DNA of 64,000 nucleotides, taken from the NCBI GenBank assembly GCA_934365945.1, contig CAKRNE010000001.1, forward strand, positions 1 through 64,000. The letters are read 5' to 3'. The stretch is from an uncultured Agathobacter sp. GTDB lineage: Bacteria > Bacillota > Clostridia > Lachnospirales > Lachnospiraceae. Positions 33,806 through 42,796 of this stretch are shown piece after piece (positions within the stretch are counted from its first letter, which is position 1; each line of letters begins with the position of its first letter). The notes under the pieces were generated by a model that made no database searches, was not told the origin of the DNA, and was given only the letters and a program-made list of their open reading frames with translations. The position numbers and the translations under genes are program-made.

Positions 33806-33823
33806 TTGTTAATAATTTGTCAA
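33806..33823 (-). promoter_or_regulatory. Rex-like operator 2 (upstream of thl promoter)
   Basis: On the minus strand TTGACAA-ATTA-TTAACAA matches the Rex consensus at 12 of 14 fixed positions. Its centre is 57 bp from that of operator 1, on the other side of the -35. Confidence 0.5.
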
Positions 33824-33972
33824 AATTCTATTAAAATTTGCATATTTTTTGCGTCCATTACTTATACTATTCCGTCAGATTAACAAAAGACAATACTATT
33901 ATAACTTATTGCTCACATGCCGCACGAAACCTAATCTTTTCATCAATATTTTTTCATATCTGCAATTTCTAT

Positions 33973-34012
33973 AAAAAATCCCCGGGCAGCACATCCGATA
34001 TGCTGTCCGGGG
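33973..34012 (-). terminator. Terminator of carAB
   Basis: On the minus strand a 12-bp stem (34001-34012 with 33980-33991, CCCCGGACAGCA type) with a 9-nt loop and ATTTTTTAT tail, ~32 bp past the carB stop. Confidence 0.88.
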
Positions 34013-34043
34013 AATAAAATATATATTCTATATCTATATACTT

Positions 34044-37000
34044 TTAAAGATTCTTAACTGTTGCAATGTCAACCGGTGTCTTCTTGTCAGAAGCTGTCTC
34101 TAATGCATGTGCAAGTGCATTGGCTGTATCCATCGCTGTGATACAGTAAACACCTGTCTCGATTGCATTTCTTCTGATAAGGAAGCCGTCTCTTGTCTTG
34201 TCTCCGTTACCCTGTGTAGGTGTATCGATTACAAGGTCTATCTTGTGTCCGAGGATAAGATCCATGACGTTTGGAGACTCCTGTGATATCTTGTTTACAC
34301 GAAGAGCATTTACTCCGTGCTCCTGTAAGTACTTTGCAGTACTTCTTGTAGCGTAAATCTTGTAGCCAAGCTTCTCAAAACGCTTTGCAACACCTACTGC
34401 CTCAGGCTTATCGGCATCCTTTACAGTCATAATCATCTGCTTGTACTTAGGAAGCTCAACTCCCGCACCCTCAAATGCCTTGTAAAGTGCACCATTGAAC
34501 GTCTTGTCGATTCCAAGACACTCTCCTGTTGATTTCATCTCAGGTCCGAGTGAAATCTCAGCGCCACGCAGCTTCTCGAATGAGAATACCGGCATCTTAA
34601 TTGCAATGTAATCGGCTGTCGGAGCAAGTCCAGGTGTGTAGCCCATGCCCTTTATAGTCTCGCCCATGATGATTCTTGCTGCGAGGTCTACGATCGGAAT
34701 ACCTGTAACCTTGCTGATGTATGGTACTGTTCTTGAAGAACGTGGGTTTACCTCGATAACATAGATGTTGTCGTCCATATCGATAAACTGGATATTAATC
34801 ATACCAACAACATGGAGTGCCTGTGCAAGTCTCTTTGTATACTCAACCAGAGTCTCTTTTGCTTTCTCTGAGATGGTATGTGCAGGGTAAACTGAGATAG
34901 AGTCTCCTGAGTGTACTCCTGTACGCTCGATGTGCTCCATGATACCAGGAATCAGGATGTCTGTTCCGTCACAGATTGCATCGACCTCTATTTCCTTGCC
35001 CATAAGGTACTTATCTACAAGGATTGGATGATCCTGTGTGATCGTGTTGATGATGCCGATAAACTCTTCGATTTCATCATCATTCCATGCAATCTTCATA
35101 CCCTGTCCACCAAGTACATATGAAGGACGGACAAGTACAGGGTAGCCAATCTCGTTTGCTACCTTCTTTGCCTCCTCGGCTGTAAATACTGTACCGCCTG
35201 CTGCTCTCGGGATACCTGTCTTCTGAAGGATCTCGTCGAAGAGCTCTCTATCCTCAGCTGCGTCTACATCCTCTGCCTTTGTTCCAAGTATCTTGACACC
35301 CATCTTCATAAGTGCCTCTGTGAGCTTGATGGCTGTCTGTCCACCGAACTGTACTACAGCTCCGTCAGGCTTTTCAATATTTACAATGCTCTCAACATCC
35401 TCTGCTGTGAGTGGCTCAAAATAGAGCTTATCAGCAATATCAAAGTCAGTTGAAACTGTCTCAGGGTTGTTGTTTACGATGATTGTCTCCCAGCCTTCCT
35501 TAGCAAATGCCCATGTACAGTGAACTGAGCAGTAATCGAACTCGACACCCTGTCCGATACGGATAGGACCTGAACCAAGTACAAGCACCTTTTTCTGTGG
35601 ATGTGTCTCTGTCGCCTCATTCTCGCTGCCGAATACTGAGTAGTAGTAAGGTGTCTCTGCCGCAAACTCTGCCGCACAGGTATCAACCATCTTGTAGGCT
35701 GCCACGATGCCGTTGTCGTAACGCATCTTCTTGATATCAGCCTCATCGATATCTGTAAGCTGTGAGATAACATTGTCAGGGAACTCGATACGCTTTGCCT
35801 CTTTTAACAGTTCAACTGTAAGCTCCTCTGTCTTTAAACGGTTCTCCATCTCAACAAGGATTGCGATTTTATCGATAAACCAGAGATCTATCTTTGTGAT
35901 CTCGTGGATATGCTCATATTTAACTCCACGGCGGAGTGCCTCTGCGATAACCCAGATACGTCTGTCGTCAACAACTGCAAGCTGTTTCTCAAGCTCATCA
36001 TCTGTAAGACCTGTAAAGTCATATGACATAAGTGAGTCAACATGCTGCTCGAGAGATCTGATAGCCTTCATAAGGGCACCCTCGAAGTTGTTGCAGATAC
36101 TCATTACCTCTCCTGTAGCCTTCATCTGAGTGGTGAGTGTACGCTTTGCTGTGAGGAACTTGTCAAACGGAAGTCTTGGAATCTTGACTACACAGTAATC
36201 AAGCATTGGCTCAAAGCTTGCGTAGGTCTTCTGTGTAATAGCATTCTTAATCTCATCAAGGTGATAGCCGAGTGCAATCTTGGCTGTAACCTTGGCGATA
36301 GGATATCCTGTGGCCTTTGATGCAAGTGCTGACGAACGTGAAACTCGTGGGTTTACCTCGATAACACAGTACTCGAATGAGTCAGGATTGAGAGCGTACT
36401 GTACGTTACAGCCTCCTGTAATCTGAAGCTCATTGATGATATTGAGCGCTGATGTACGAAGCATCTGGTACTCTTTATCTCCGAGTGTCTGTGAAGGTGC
36501 AACTACGATTGAATCTCCTGTATGCACACCGACAGGGTCGATATTTTCCATATTACATACGGTGATGCAGTTGCCGTTGGCATCACGCATTACCTCGTAC
36601 TCGATTTCCTTCCAGCCTGCGATACATCTCTCCACGAGAACCTCTCCGACACGTGACAGACGAAGTCCGTTTGAAAGTATGTCGATAAGCTCCTGCTCAT
36701 CGTGAGCGATTCCACCGCCGGAGCCGCCGAGTGTGAATGCAGGACGAAGAACTACCGGATAACCAATCTTGTTGGTAAATGCGATACCGTCCTCGATATT
36801 CTTTACAACCTGTGATGCTGCGATTGGCTCACCGATTTTCTCCATGGTATCCTTGAAGGCCTGACGGTCCTCAGCCTTGAAGATTGTCTCTGCTGTTGTT
36901 CCGATAAGCTTTACTCCCTGCTCGTCAAGGAAGCCGCACTCAGCGAGCTCCATGCCGAGGTTGAGTCCTGCCTGTCCACCGAGTGTAGGAAGGATGCTGT

Positions 37001-37250
37001 CCGGCTTTTCTTTTATGATAATCTCTTTTAATGACTCAAGTGTAAGTGGCTCGATATATACCTGATCCGCAATCTGCTTATCAGTCATGATAGTTGCAGG
37101 GTTTGAGTTTACCAGACATACCTCAACGCCCTCCTCTTTTAAGGAACGGCAGGCCTGTGTTCCTGCGTAGTCAAACTCTGCGGCCTGTCCGATTACGATT
37201 GGACCGGAACCGATAACTAATACTTTTTTGATATCATTATTTCTTGGCAT
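34044..37250 (-). CDS. carB: Carbamoyl-phosphate synthase large subunit
   Basis: CarB makes carbamoyl phosphate from bicarbonate, ATP and ammonia delivered by CarA, for pyrimidine and arginine synthesis. The 1068-residue length is standard. Two homologous ATP-grasp halves are visible, starting VLVIGSGPIVIGQAAEFDYA and VLVLGSGPIRIGQGVEFDYC (~552), each with the ATP-grasp GYPVVLRPAFTLGGSGGGI / GYPVLVRPSYVLGGQGMKI block, and a C-terminal MGS-like allosteric domain (~935-1068). It overlaps carA by one base. Confidence 0.97.
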   Translation of the reverse strand: MPRNNDIKKVLVIGSGPIVIGQAAEFDYAGTQACRSLKEEGVEVCLVNSNPATIMTDKQIADQVYIEPLTLESLKEIIIKEKPDSILPTLGGQAGLNLGMELAECGFLDEQGVKLIGTTAETIFKAEDRQAFKDTMEKIGEPIAASQVVKNIEDGIAFTNKIGYPVVLRPAFTLGGSGGGIAHDEQELIDILSNGLRLSRVGEVLVERCIAGWKEIEYEVMRDANGNCITVCNMENIDPVGVHTGDSIVVAPSQTLGDKEYQMLRTSALNIINELQITGGCNVQYALNPDSFEYCVIEVNPRVSRSSALASKATGYPIAKVTAKIALGYHLDEIKNAITQKTYASFEPMLDYCVVKIPRLPFDKFLTAKRTLTTQMKATGEVMSICNNFEGALMKAIRSLEQHVDSLMSYDFTGLTDDELEKQLAVVDDRRIWVIAEALRRGVKYEHIHEITKIDLWFIDKIAILVEMENRLKTEELTVELLKEAKRIEFPDNVISQLTDIDEADIKKMRYDNGIVAAYKMVDTCAAEFAAETPYYYSVFGSENEATETHPQKKVLVLGSGPIRIGQGVEFDYCSVHCTWAFAKEGWETIIVNNNPETVSTDFDIADKLYFEPLTAEDVESIVNIEKPDGAVVQFGGQTAIKLTEALMKMGVKILGTKAEDVDAAEDRELFDEILQKTGIPRAAGGTVFTAEEAKKVANEIGYPVLVRPSYVLGGQGMKIAWNDDEIEEFIGIINTITQDHPILVDKYLMGKEIEVDAICDGTDILIPGIMEHIERTGVHSGDSISVYPAHTISEKAKETLVEYTKRLAQALHVVGMINIQFIDMDDNIYVIEVNPRSSRTVPYISKVTGIPIVDLAARIIMGETIKGMGYTPGLAPTADYIAIKMPVFSFEKLRGAEISLGPEMKSTGECLGIDKTFNGALYKAFEGAGVELPKYKQMIMTVKDADKPEAVGVAKRFEKLGYKIYATRSTAKYLQEHGVNALRVNKISQESPNVMDLILGHKIDLVIDTPTQGNGDKTRDGFLIRRNAIETGVYCITAMDTANALAHALETASDKKTPVDIATVKNL

Positions 37251-38320
37251 TACTGGTTACCTCCCATCATGTTAATAAAGCGGTCAAAAAGATATGCTGA
37301 ATCCTGTGGTCCAGGGCATGCCTCCGGATGGAACTGAACTGTGAAGATATTCTTGTTCACATACTTAAGTCCCTCATTTGTGCCGTCGTTTACATTTACA
37401 AATGCAGGCTCAGCCACCTTCGGATCAAGCTTATCTGTGTCAACCACATATCCATGGTTCTGGGAAGAAATATAAACACGGCCTGTTGCAAGGTCCTTAA
37501 CAGGATGGTTTCCACCTCTGTGTCCGTACTTCATCTTGTGGGTATCTGCACCTGTTGCAAGTGCCATGAGCTGATGTCCGAGGCAGATTGCAAAAATCGG
37601 CACATTGCTGTCATAAAGCTTCTTTATTTCCTTTATAATCTCTACACACTCCTTTGGATCTCCAGGTCCGTTTGAGAGCATGATTCCGTCAGGATTGTCA
37701 CCAAGTATCTCTTCAGCGGTTGTGTGTGCAGGGTAAATTGTAACTTCACAGCCTCTTTCATTGAGTGATTTGGCGATGTTGTTCTTGGCACCGAAATCCA
37801 TGAGGGCAACCCTCTTTCCAGAGCCCTTTAATACCTTTTTCTCAGTGCATGTGACCTTGTCAACCACATTGCCTGTAGTGTAAGCCTTGAGCTTTGGAAT
37901 AATCTCATCGAGATTGTAATTCTCATTTGTGGTAATCATTCCGTTCATAGTACCCTTTTCCCTGAGAATCTTGGTGAGCGCACGTGTATCAATACCTGCC
38001 ACTCCCGGAATATCGTTTTTCTCGAGGAAATCCTGTATGGTACCCTCGCAGCGGAAATTGCTTGGCATACGCGACAGTTCTCTTACTATATATCCGTCCG
38101 GCCATGGTCTTTGTGATTCCATATCCGGTGTGATTCCATAATTTCCGATAAGTGGATAAGTCATTACAACAGCCTGTCCTGCATAGGAAGGATCTGTAAG
38201 TACCTCCAGATATCCTGTCATTGATGTGTTAAATACTATCTCACTAATGACTTCCCTTGTTGAACCAATGCTGGTTCCGGTAAATACATTACCATCTTCA
38301 AGAATTAAAAATGCTTTCAT
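37250..38320 (-). CDS. carA: Carbamoyl-phosphate synthase small subunit
   Basis: CarA is the glutaminase that feeds ammonia to CarB. The 356-residue protein has the N-terminal domain (AFLILEDGNVFTGTSIG, VFNTSMTGYLEVLTDPSYAG in part) and a C-terminal class I glutamine amidotransferase domain with the nucleophile in FAICLGHQLMALATG and the His/Glu of VQFHPEACPGP. The ATG at 38320 follows GGGCAGGG weakly; the longer in-frame start runs into the leader and is not needed for the family length. A leader hairpin and promoter lie upstream. Confidence 0.95.
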   Translation of the reverse strand: MKAFLILEDGNVFTGTSIGSTREVISEIVFNTSMTGYLEVLTDPSYAGQAVVMTYPLIGNYGITPDMESQRPWPDGYIVRELSRMPSNFRCEGTIQDFLEKNDIPGVAGIDTRALTKILREKGTMNGMITTNENYNLDEIIPKLKAYTTGNVVDKVTCTEKKVLKGSGKRVALMDFGAKNNIAKSLNERGCEVTIYPAHTTAEEILGDNPDGIMLSNGPGDPKECVEIIKEIKKLYDSNVPIFAICLGHQLMALATGADTHKMKYGHRGGNHPVKDLATGRVYISSQNHGYVVDTDKLDPKVAEPAFVNVNDGTNEGLKYVNKNIFTVQFHPEACPGPQDSAYLFDRFINMMGGNQ

Positions 38321-38390
38321 CTTTACCCTGCCCTTTCGTGTTATACTTTGTAACCATAAGCTTCTTAGCTGCAACTAACCTTACGTCTGC

Positions 38391-38419
38391 GCAAAAAAAA
38401 AGAGGGCGTCTCTTTTTTC
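38391..38419 (-). promoter_or_regulatory. Possible attenuator hairpin in the carAB leader
   Basis: On the minus strand AAAAAAGAG-ACGCC-CTCTTTTTT forms a 9-bp stem ending in a T9 run, ~70 nt upstream of the carA start. It looks like a weak intrinsic terminator in the leader. No PyrR-binding sequence was recognised, so the mechanism is unclear. Confidence 0.45.
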
Positions 38420-38462
38420 TTATAAAGTGTAATTGCATAGTATATCTGCTTAAATTGTAAAA

Positions 38463-38491
38463 AGTGTATCATAATACAGCCGATTTTTCAA
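38463..38491 (-). promoter_or_regulatory. Promoter of carAB
   Basis: TTGAAA (38486-38491), 17-base spacer, TACACT (38463-38468) on the minus strand, upstream of the leader hairpin. Confidence 0.5.
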
Positions 38492-38536
38492 CTGTTTTTT
38501 ATTACATAAATGTGCATAAATATTTATACAAAATTA

Positions 38537-38576
38537 GTTACTGTTCACACCGGTGTGTGACCGGCAACGATTACAG
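38537..38576. repeat. Short extragenic repeat (GTTACTGTTCACACC family)
   Basis: A 40-bp unit starting GTTACTGTTCACACC and ending GACCGGCAACGATTACAG. It is nearly the same as the unit at 46907-46948, and a degraded one lies at 1200-1231. The CACACCGGTGTGTG core is self-complementary. It sits between the GNAT gene and the carAB promoter. Confidence 0.6.
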
Positions 38577-38600
38577 TGCCTTCAAGGCTCCTTAACGTAT

Positions 38601-39197
38601 TTACGGAGTAAGCCCCGCGCATACCGCATATATCACGCCTGAGAAAAATACAAGGCATGTGAAACCAACGGAAATTGCAATAAAAGTCCTGTCAGATATA
38701 CGGCGCGGTGTATACTCAACCTGATATATGCTTTTTGCTGTCATAGGAATATACATATCGCTTTGTCCATCGCAAAAACCTCCCTGACCTGTGCTCTTAA
38801 AGCCGACACGACTGAAGTAGTCTGCCGTGTATGCAGGCATTGCATTTACCGACACCTGCATGAGACTAAGCTGCATGCGCGCATATATTCTTGCTCTCTC
38901 CAGAAGCTTTTTGCCAATTCCACGCCTTAGGCACTGCGGATGCACGTACAGCATGGTGATATGACCCTCGTTTGTCATGCCACACACTCCGCACAGCACA
39001 TTGCTATCAAACGCACCAAATACTACGAGTGCGCCGTTCCTTTCCTCCTCTGTCAGCCTGTCTGCATCCATATATTCATCAAAATATCGATGACAGTCCG
39101 GTGTCCGGACGCAGCCTCTGATTGCGATATTGTAGATACTTACCGCAAAGGCACAGGCCCCTTTTATCTCCTCATTTGTAAGTTTTCTTATTTTCAT
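38601..39197 (-). CDS. GNAT acetyltransferase with C-terminal membrane helix
   Basis: A 198-residue protein. Residues ~1-150 are a GNAT fold with the acetyl-CoA loop CLRRGIGKKLLERA and upstream ITMLYVHP; FSRVGFKSTG marks the last strands. Residues ~165-194 add a basic linker (YTPRRISDRTF) and one hydrophobic helix (IAISVGFTCLVFFSGVIYAV), so the enzyme is probably tethered to the inner membrane face. Its ATG overlaps the recD2 stop by one base (TGATG), implying coupling. The substrate is not known. Confidence 0.8.
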   Translation of the reverse strand: MKIRKLTNEEIKGACAFAVSIYNIAIRGCVRTPDCHRYFDEYMDADRLTEEERNGALVVFGAFDSNVLCGVCGMTNEGHITMLYVHPQCLRRGIGKKLLERARIYARMQLSLMQVSVNAMPAYTADYFSRVGFKSTGQGGFCDGQSDMYIPMTAKSIYQVEYTPRRISDRTFIAISVGFTCLVFFSGVIYAVCAGLTP

Positions 39198-41416
39198 CAG
39201 ATAGTCTCCTCTACTATTCTGTCCTTAAGCCCACTGTAGCGTCTCTGCTGTGAGTTGTTTTGTATCATCTCGTAAAATGTCTGATCGTCACCTACTATGG
39301 TAACACATTTCTTCGCTCTTGTAACCGCCGTATAAAGTAAATTCCTGTTCATAAGCATTCTCGGGCCGCTCAAAAGCGGTATAACGACCGCCGGGTACTC
39401 GCTTCCCTGCGACTTGTGTATAGTGACCGCGTATGCAAGCTCAAGCTCCTCCAAAAGCTTAAACGGATATTCCACCTTTCTGCCCTCGTCAAAGGATATG
39501 GTCATGGTCTCGGCAAAATCGTTGATTTCCTCAATGATACCGGTATCTCCATTGAAGATTCCCATGCCCTTATCCACACAGAGTCCGAATTTTGTCCTGA
39601 TTTCCCACTCTATCTGATAATTGTTCTTTATCTGCATCACCTTGTCGCCCTCGCGGAAAATCGTACCTCTGTATTCTTTTTCGCGCTTGCTCTTGTCAGC
39701 CGGATTCATGTACGCCTGCAATATGCCGTTTAGGCGCTCCACTCCAAGAAGCCCCTTTCTCATTGGCGTAAGCACCTGTATATCATACTCTGTGGCATTC
39801 ACAAATTTTGGAAGCTTCTGCTTTATGAGCTGCAATGTAACATTTATTATCTTGTCAGCATCATATCTCTTTAAGAAAAAGAAATCCATGCTCTTATTAT
39901 CAAGCGATACCGTCTCTCCGTTATTTATCTTATGGGCGTTTACTATAATATCGCTCGTGCTCGCCTGACGGAAAATCTTTGTGAGCTTTACCGTGTGGAA
40001 AGCACCCGAATCAATAATATCCTTTAGCACGCTGCCAGCTCCCACGCTTGGAAGCTGGTTCACATCTCCTACGAGTATGAGTCTCGTGCCAGCCACAACC
40101 GCCTTTAGCAGCGAGTACATGAGTGATATATCAACCATCGACATCTCATCTATTATTATTACATCAGTCTCAAGAGGATTCCTTTCATTTCTCTCAAAAC
40201 CCGCTGCGCTTCCTGTGTCCATGCCACCGTTTAGCTCAAGCATGCGGTGGATTGTGCGCGCCTCATAGCCTGTCGTCTCACTCATTCTCTTTGCCGCACG
40301 GCCTGTCGGAGCCGCCAGAAAAATGTCCATGCCCTCCAGCTCAAAATACTTGATAATAGTATTGATGGTGGTGGTTTTTCCTGTTCCCGGTCCTCCGGTA
40401 ATTACTAAAAGGCCATTTCTGACAGCTTCCTTCACTGCCTCGGCCTGATGCTCATCCAGCTCCATCTTGGTCTTTTTCTCTATATTTCTGATTGCAGCCT
40501 CTATCTCGATATCCGGCACATCATAAGTCACATCAAGCTGCTTTAGCATGGTTGCCGTGTTTGCCTCCATATAATAAAAGCTGTTTGCATAAATCTGGGT
40601 TATGTCATCCTTTAGCTGCATGACAATCTTCCTGTCCATTGCCAGATTCATGTAGTGTTCCTCAACCTGCGTGCTTTCCACTCCAAGCAGATACACGGCA
40701 CGCCTCGTAAGCTCCTCCATCGGCAGATATGTATGTCCGTCCATGGCTGCCTGCTGCAAAACATACTGTATACCGCTTTTTATTCTGAAATCAGAGTCAG
40801 TCTTTATACCAACCCTCGCCGCTATCTCATCCGCGGTTTTAAAGCCCACTCCGTCGATATCATCTGCCATGCGGTATGGGTTTTCCTTGAGCACGCTGTA
40901 TATCTCTCCGCCATACTTATTGTAAATCTTCACAGCCAGATTCATATTGATGCCGTACTGCTGCAAAAAAATCATGGCTTCCCTTAAGTCTCTTTTGGCA
41001 TTGACCTGATCCGCAATCTCCATAGCCTTTCTCTGGCTGATGCCCTTTACCTCAGCAAGCCGCTCCGGCTCCTCCTCTATGATGCGGAAGGTATCCTTCT
41101 TGAAGCGCCTGACAATACGTGCCGCAAGTGCAAGACCTATACCGTGTATGGCTCCTGAGCCCAGATACCTCTCAATGGCCATCTCATCCTCAGGCTCCTT
41201 CTCCTCAAAGCTTGCCACTTTAAACTGTCTGCCATAGGTCGCATGTTCTGTATACTCGCCGTGCGCCTCTATATTTTCGCCCTCAGCGATATCCGAAAAA
41301 GTGCCCACACATGTGAGCTCCTCCTCGTCCACTACAAGAACAAGTACCGTATATCCATTTTCTGCATTTCTGTATATTATATGATCAACGTATCCTGTGA
41401 CTGTTTCGGTTTCCAA
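39197..41416 (-). CDS. recD2: ATP-dependent DNA helicase RecD2
   Basis: RecD2 is a 5'-3' superfamily 1B helicase of bacteria lacking RecBC, linked to DNA repair and replication fork maintenance. The 739-residue protein has the N-terminal OB-like and helix-hairpin-helix regions (YLGSGAIHGIGLALAARIV), Walker A GGPGTGKTTTINTI (~340), Walker B VIIIDEMSMVD, GDVNQLPSVGAGSVL, and motif VI-type AYAVTIHKSQGSEYP. The start is TTG at 41416 with GGAG 8 bases upstream; no ATG fits better. It overlaps the GNAT gene. Confidence 0.95.
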   Translation of the reverse strand: METETVTGYVDHIIYRNAENGYTVLVLVVDEEELTCVGTFSDIAEGENIEAHGEYTEHATYGRQFKVASFEEKEPEDEMAIERYLGSGAIHGIGLALAARIVRRFKKDTFRIIEEEPERLAEVKGISQRKAMEIADQVNAKRDLREAMIFLQQYGINMNLAVKIYNKYGGEIYSVLKENPYRMADDIDGVGFKTADEIAARVGIKTDSDFRIKSGIQYVLQQAAMDGHTYLPMEELTRRAVYLLGVESTQVEEHYMNLAMDRKIVMQLKDDITQIYANSFYYMEANTATMLKQLDVTYDVPDIEIEAAIRNIEKKTKMELDEHQAEAVKEAVRNGLLVITGGPGTGKTTTINTIIKYFELEGMDIFLAAPTGRAAKRMSETTGYEARTIHRMLELNGGMDTGSAAGFERNERNPLETDVIIIDEMSMVDISLMYSLLKAVVAGTRLILVGDVNQLPSVGAGSVLKDIIDSGAFHTVKLTKIFRQASTSDIIVNAHKINNGETVSLDNKSMDFFFLKRYDADKIINVTLQLIKQKLPKFVNATEYDIQVLTPMRKGLLGVERLNGILQAYMNPADKSKREKEYRGTIFREGDKVMQIKNNYQIEWEIRTKFGLCVDKGMGIFNGDTGIIEEINDFAETMTISFDEGRKVEYPFKLLEELELAYAVTIHKSQGSEYPAVVIPLLSGPRMLMNRNLLYTAVTRAKKCVTIVGDDQTFYEMIQNNSQQRRYSGLKDRIVEETI

Positions 41417-41469
41417 TTGAATTTCTCCGTATATGTGTGTTTTATTCTGAATAGTTTTATTTTTTTAAT

Positions 41470-41498
41470 ATTATACCCCAGAGCCGGCATGACTGCAA
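41470..41498 (-). promoter_or_regulatory. Promoter of recD2
   Basis: TTGCAG (41493-41498), 17-base spacer, TATAAT (41470-41475) on the minus strand. A GAATAG word of the extragenic repeat family follows at 41451. Confidence 0.6.
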
Positions 41499-41513
41499 TT
41501 ACTAAGTTGGCAC

Positions 41514-41552
41514 AAAAAAAGCCGGTAACCACATGCAAGCATGCGGGCCGGC
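41514..41552 (-). terminator. Terminator of the hom-flagellar operon
   Basis: On the minus strand AAAGCCGG...CCGGCTTTTTTT encloses an inner CGCATGC-TTG-CATGTGG stem. It lies 12 bp past the rod-binding protein stop. Confidence 0.85.
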
Positions 41553-41564
41553 TTTAATTCGTTA

Positions 41565-41909
41565 TTATGATATATTGTAGTTGCGCTTCATCTGCTCATA
41601 AAGCTGCTGTGTGATATTCTCACCGGACTTCTCCACTATCGTATCACTCATCTGCTCTATAACAGTGTCCATGAACATATCCTTGTACTGCGACATAGAG
41701 GAATCCTCATCATCACTCTTTAGTGTCATGGAATCCTTCATTTCCTTTATGACCTGCTCCACAAAATAAGACTCAAAATCCTTGAGTGTGCTCTTGAGCT
41801 CGTCCTCTGTAGAGTCTGATGACAGATTTTTCACATTATTCTTAAGCTTGTCTGCCACTGCAGATGTATTATTTGAGTTCGCAAGTGTTGATACTGCACT
41901 TATATCCAT
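41565..41909 (-). CDS. Flagellar rod-binding protein (FlgJ N-terminal-like)
   Basis: A 114-residue protein with the rod-binding domain alone: LKDFESYFVEQVIKEMKDSM (~44-63) and MSQYKDMFMDTVIEQMSDTI (~74-93), which match the FlgJ N-terminal rod-capping domain. There is no muramidase domain, as usual in Firmicutes. It lies 6 bp after flgG, so it probably caps the growing rod made of the upstream products. Confidence 0.85.
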   Translation of the reverse strand: MDISAVSTLANSNNTSAVADKLKNNVKNLSSDSTEDELKSTLKDFESYFVEQVIKEMKDSMTLKSDDEDSSMSQYKDMFMDTVIEQMSDTIVEKSGENITQQLYEQMKRNYNIS

Positions 41910-41915
41910 ACGCTA

Positions 41916-42734
41916 CTATCTCCTCAGATTATTTGCTGTCTCAAGCATCGAATCCGCTGTTGTGATGGCCTTTGAATTGAGCTCGTAGGCACGCTGTGCC
42001 ACAATGAGGTTAACCATCTCGTCAGCTACCTGTACATTTGAGCCCTCTAAGAACTTGTGCGCAACCTTGCTCTTTGTCAGGTTGGCATTTGTGGCCTCAA
42101 GCATCGGATTACCTGAATTGGCTGTTGCGCCCAAAAGACTGCCCGAAAGCTTTTCCAATCCTGATGGATTGTTAAACTGATAAACTGCCATACGCTGGTT
42201 CATCGGAACATACTCTCCACCTACCGTCATATATCCAATCTCGCCATATTCGTTAAAGGTCATATTCTCTGATGAAACGCCCTGCGGTATAGCAATAATA
42301 TTGCCTGCTGTATCCATGACCGGATTTCCCTGTGCATCTGCCAGAATCGTCTGTCCGTTGCCATACTGGCTCCATTCAAATGCACCGTTTCTGGTATAAT
42401 AGGTCTGACCATCAGTACCTCTTACCGCAAAAAATCCATCTCCTTCAATCGCAAAATCCGTAGGTCTGTCAGTCTCTGTTAAAGAGCCCTGAGTATATGT
42501 GGATGTAGTTGCAGCCACACGGGTACCAAGCCCCACCTGGGCTCCCACCGGTTTTGCTGCCCCATTTCCGGATGTAGAACGGGTCTGTATTGTCTGATAT
42601 AAAAGTGATTTAAACTCTGTTCTCTCACCCTTGAAGCCTGTTGTATTGACATTGGAAAGGTTGTTTGCAATTGTATCTACATTTGTCTGCTCAGCACGCA
42701 TACCTGTTGCGGCTGTATAAAGTGCCCTCATCAT
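41916..42734 (-). CDS. flgG: Flagellar basal-body rod protein FlgG (FlhP-type)
   Basis: FlgG forms the distal rod of the flagellum outside the membrane. The 272-residue protein begins MMRALYTAATGMRAEQTNVD and has the rod signature IANNLSNVNTTGFKGERTEF, the central DFAIEGDGFFAVR and the C-terminal LIVAQRAYELNSKAITTADS, all typical of FlgG. It is the second of two adjacent rod genes (compare Bacillus flhO-flhP). Confidence 0.92.
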   Translation of the reverse strand: MMRALYTAATGMRAEQTNVDTIANNLSNVNTTGFKGERTEFKSLLYQTIQTRSTSGNGAAKPVGAQVGLGTRVAATTSTYTQGSLTETDRPTDFAIEGDGFFAVRGTDGQTYYTRNGAFEWSQYGNGQTILADAQGNPVMDTAGNIIAIPQGVSSENMTFNEYGEIGYMTVGGEYVPMNQRMAVYQFNNPSGLEKLSGSLLGATANSGNPMLEATNANLTKSKVAHKFLEGSNVQVADEMVNLIVAQRAYELNSKAITTADSMLETANNLRR

Positions 42735-42796
42735 ATGGCATATCTCCTGTCAGTGTCTGACGCCAATCATCCTGTCATGCCTGCGTCAGAATATAA

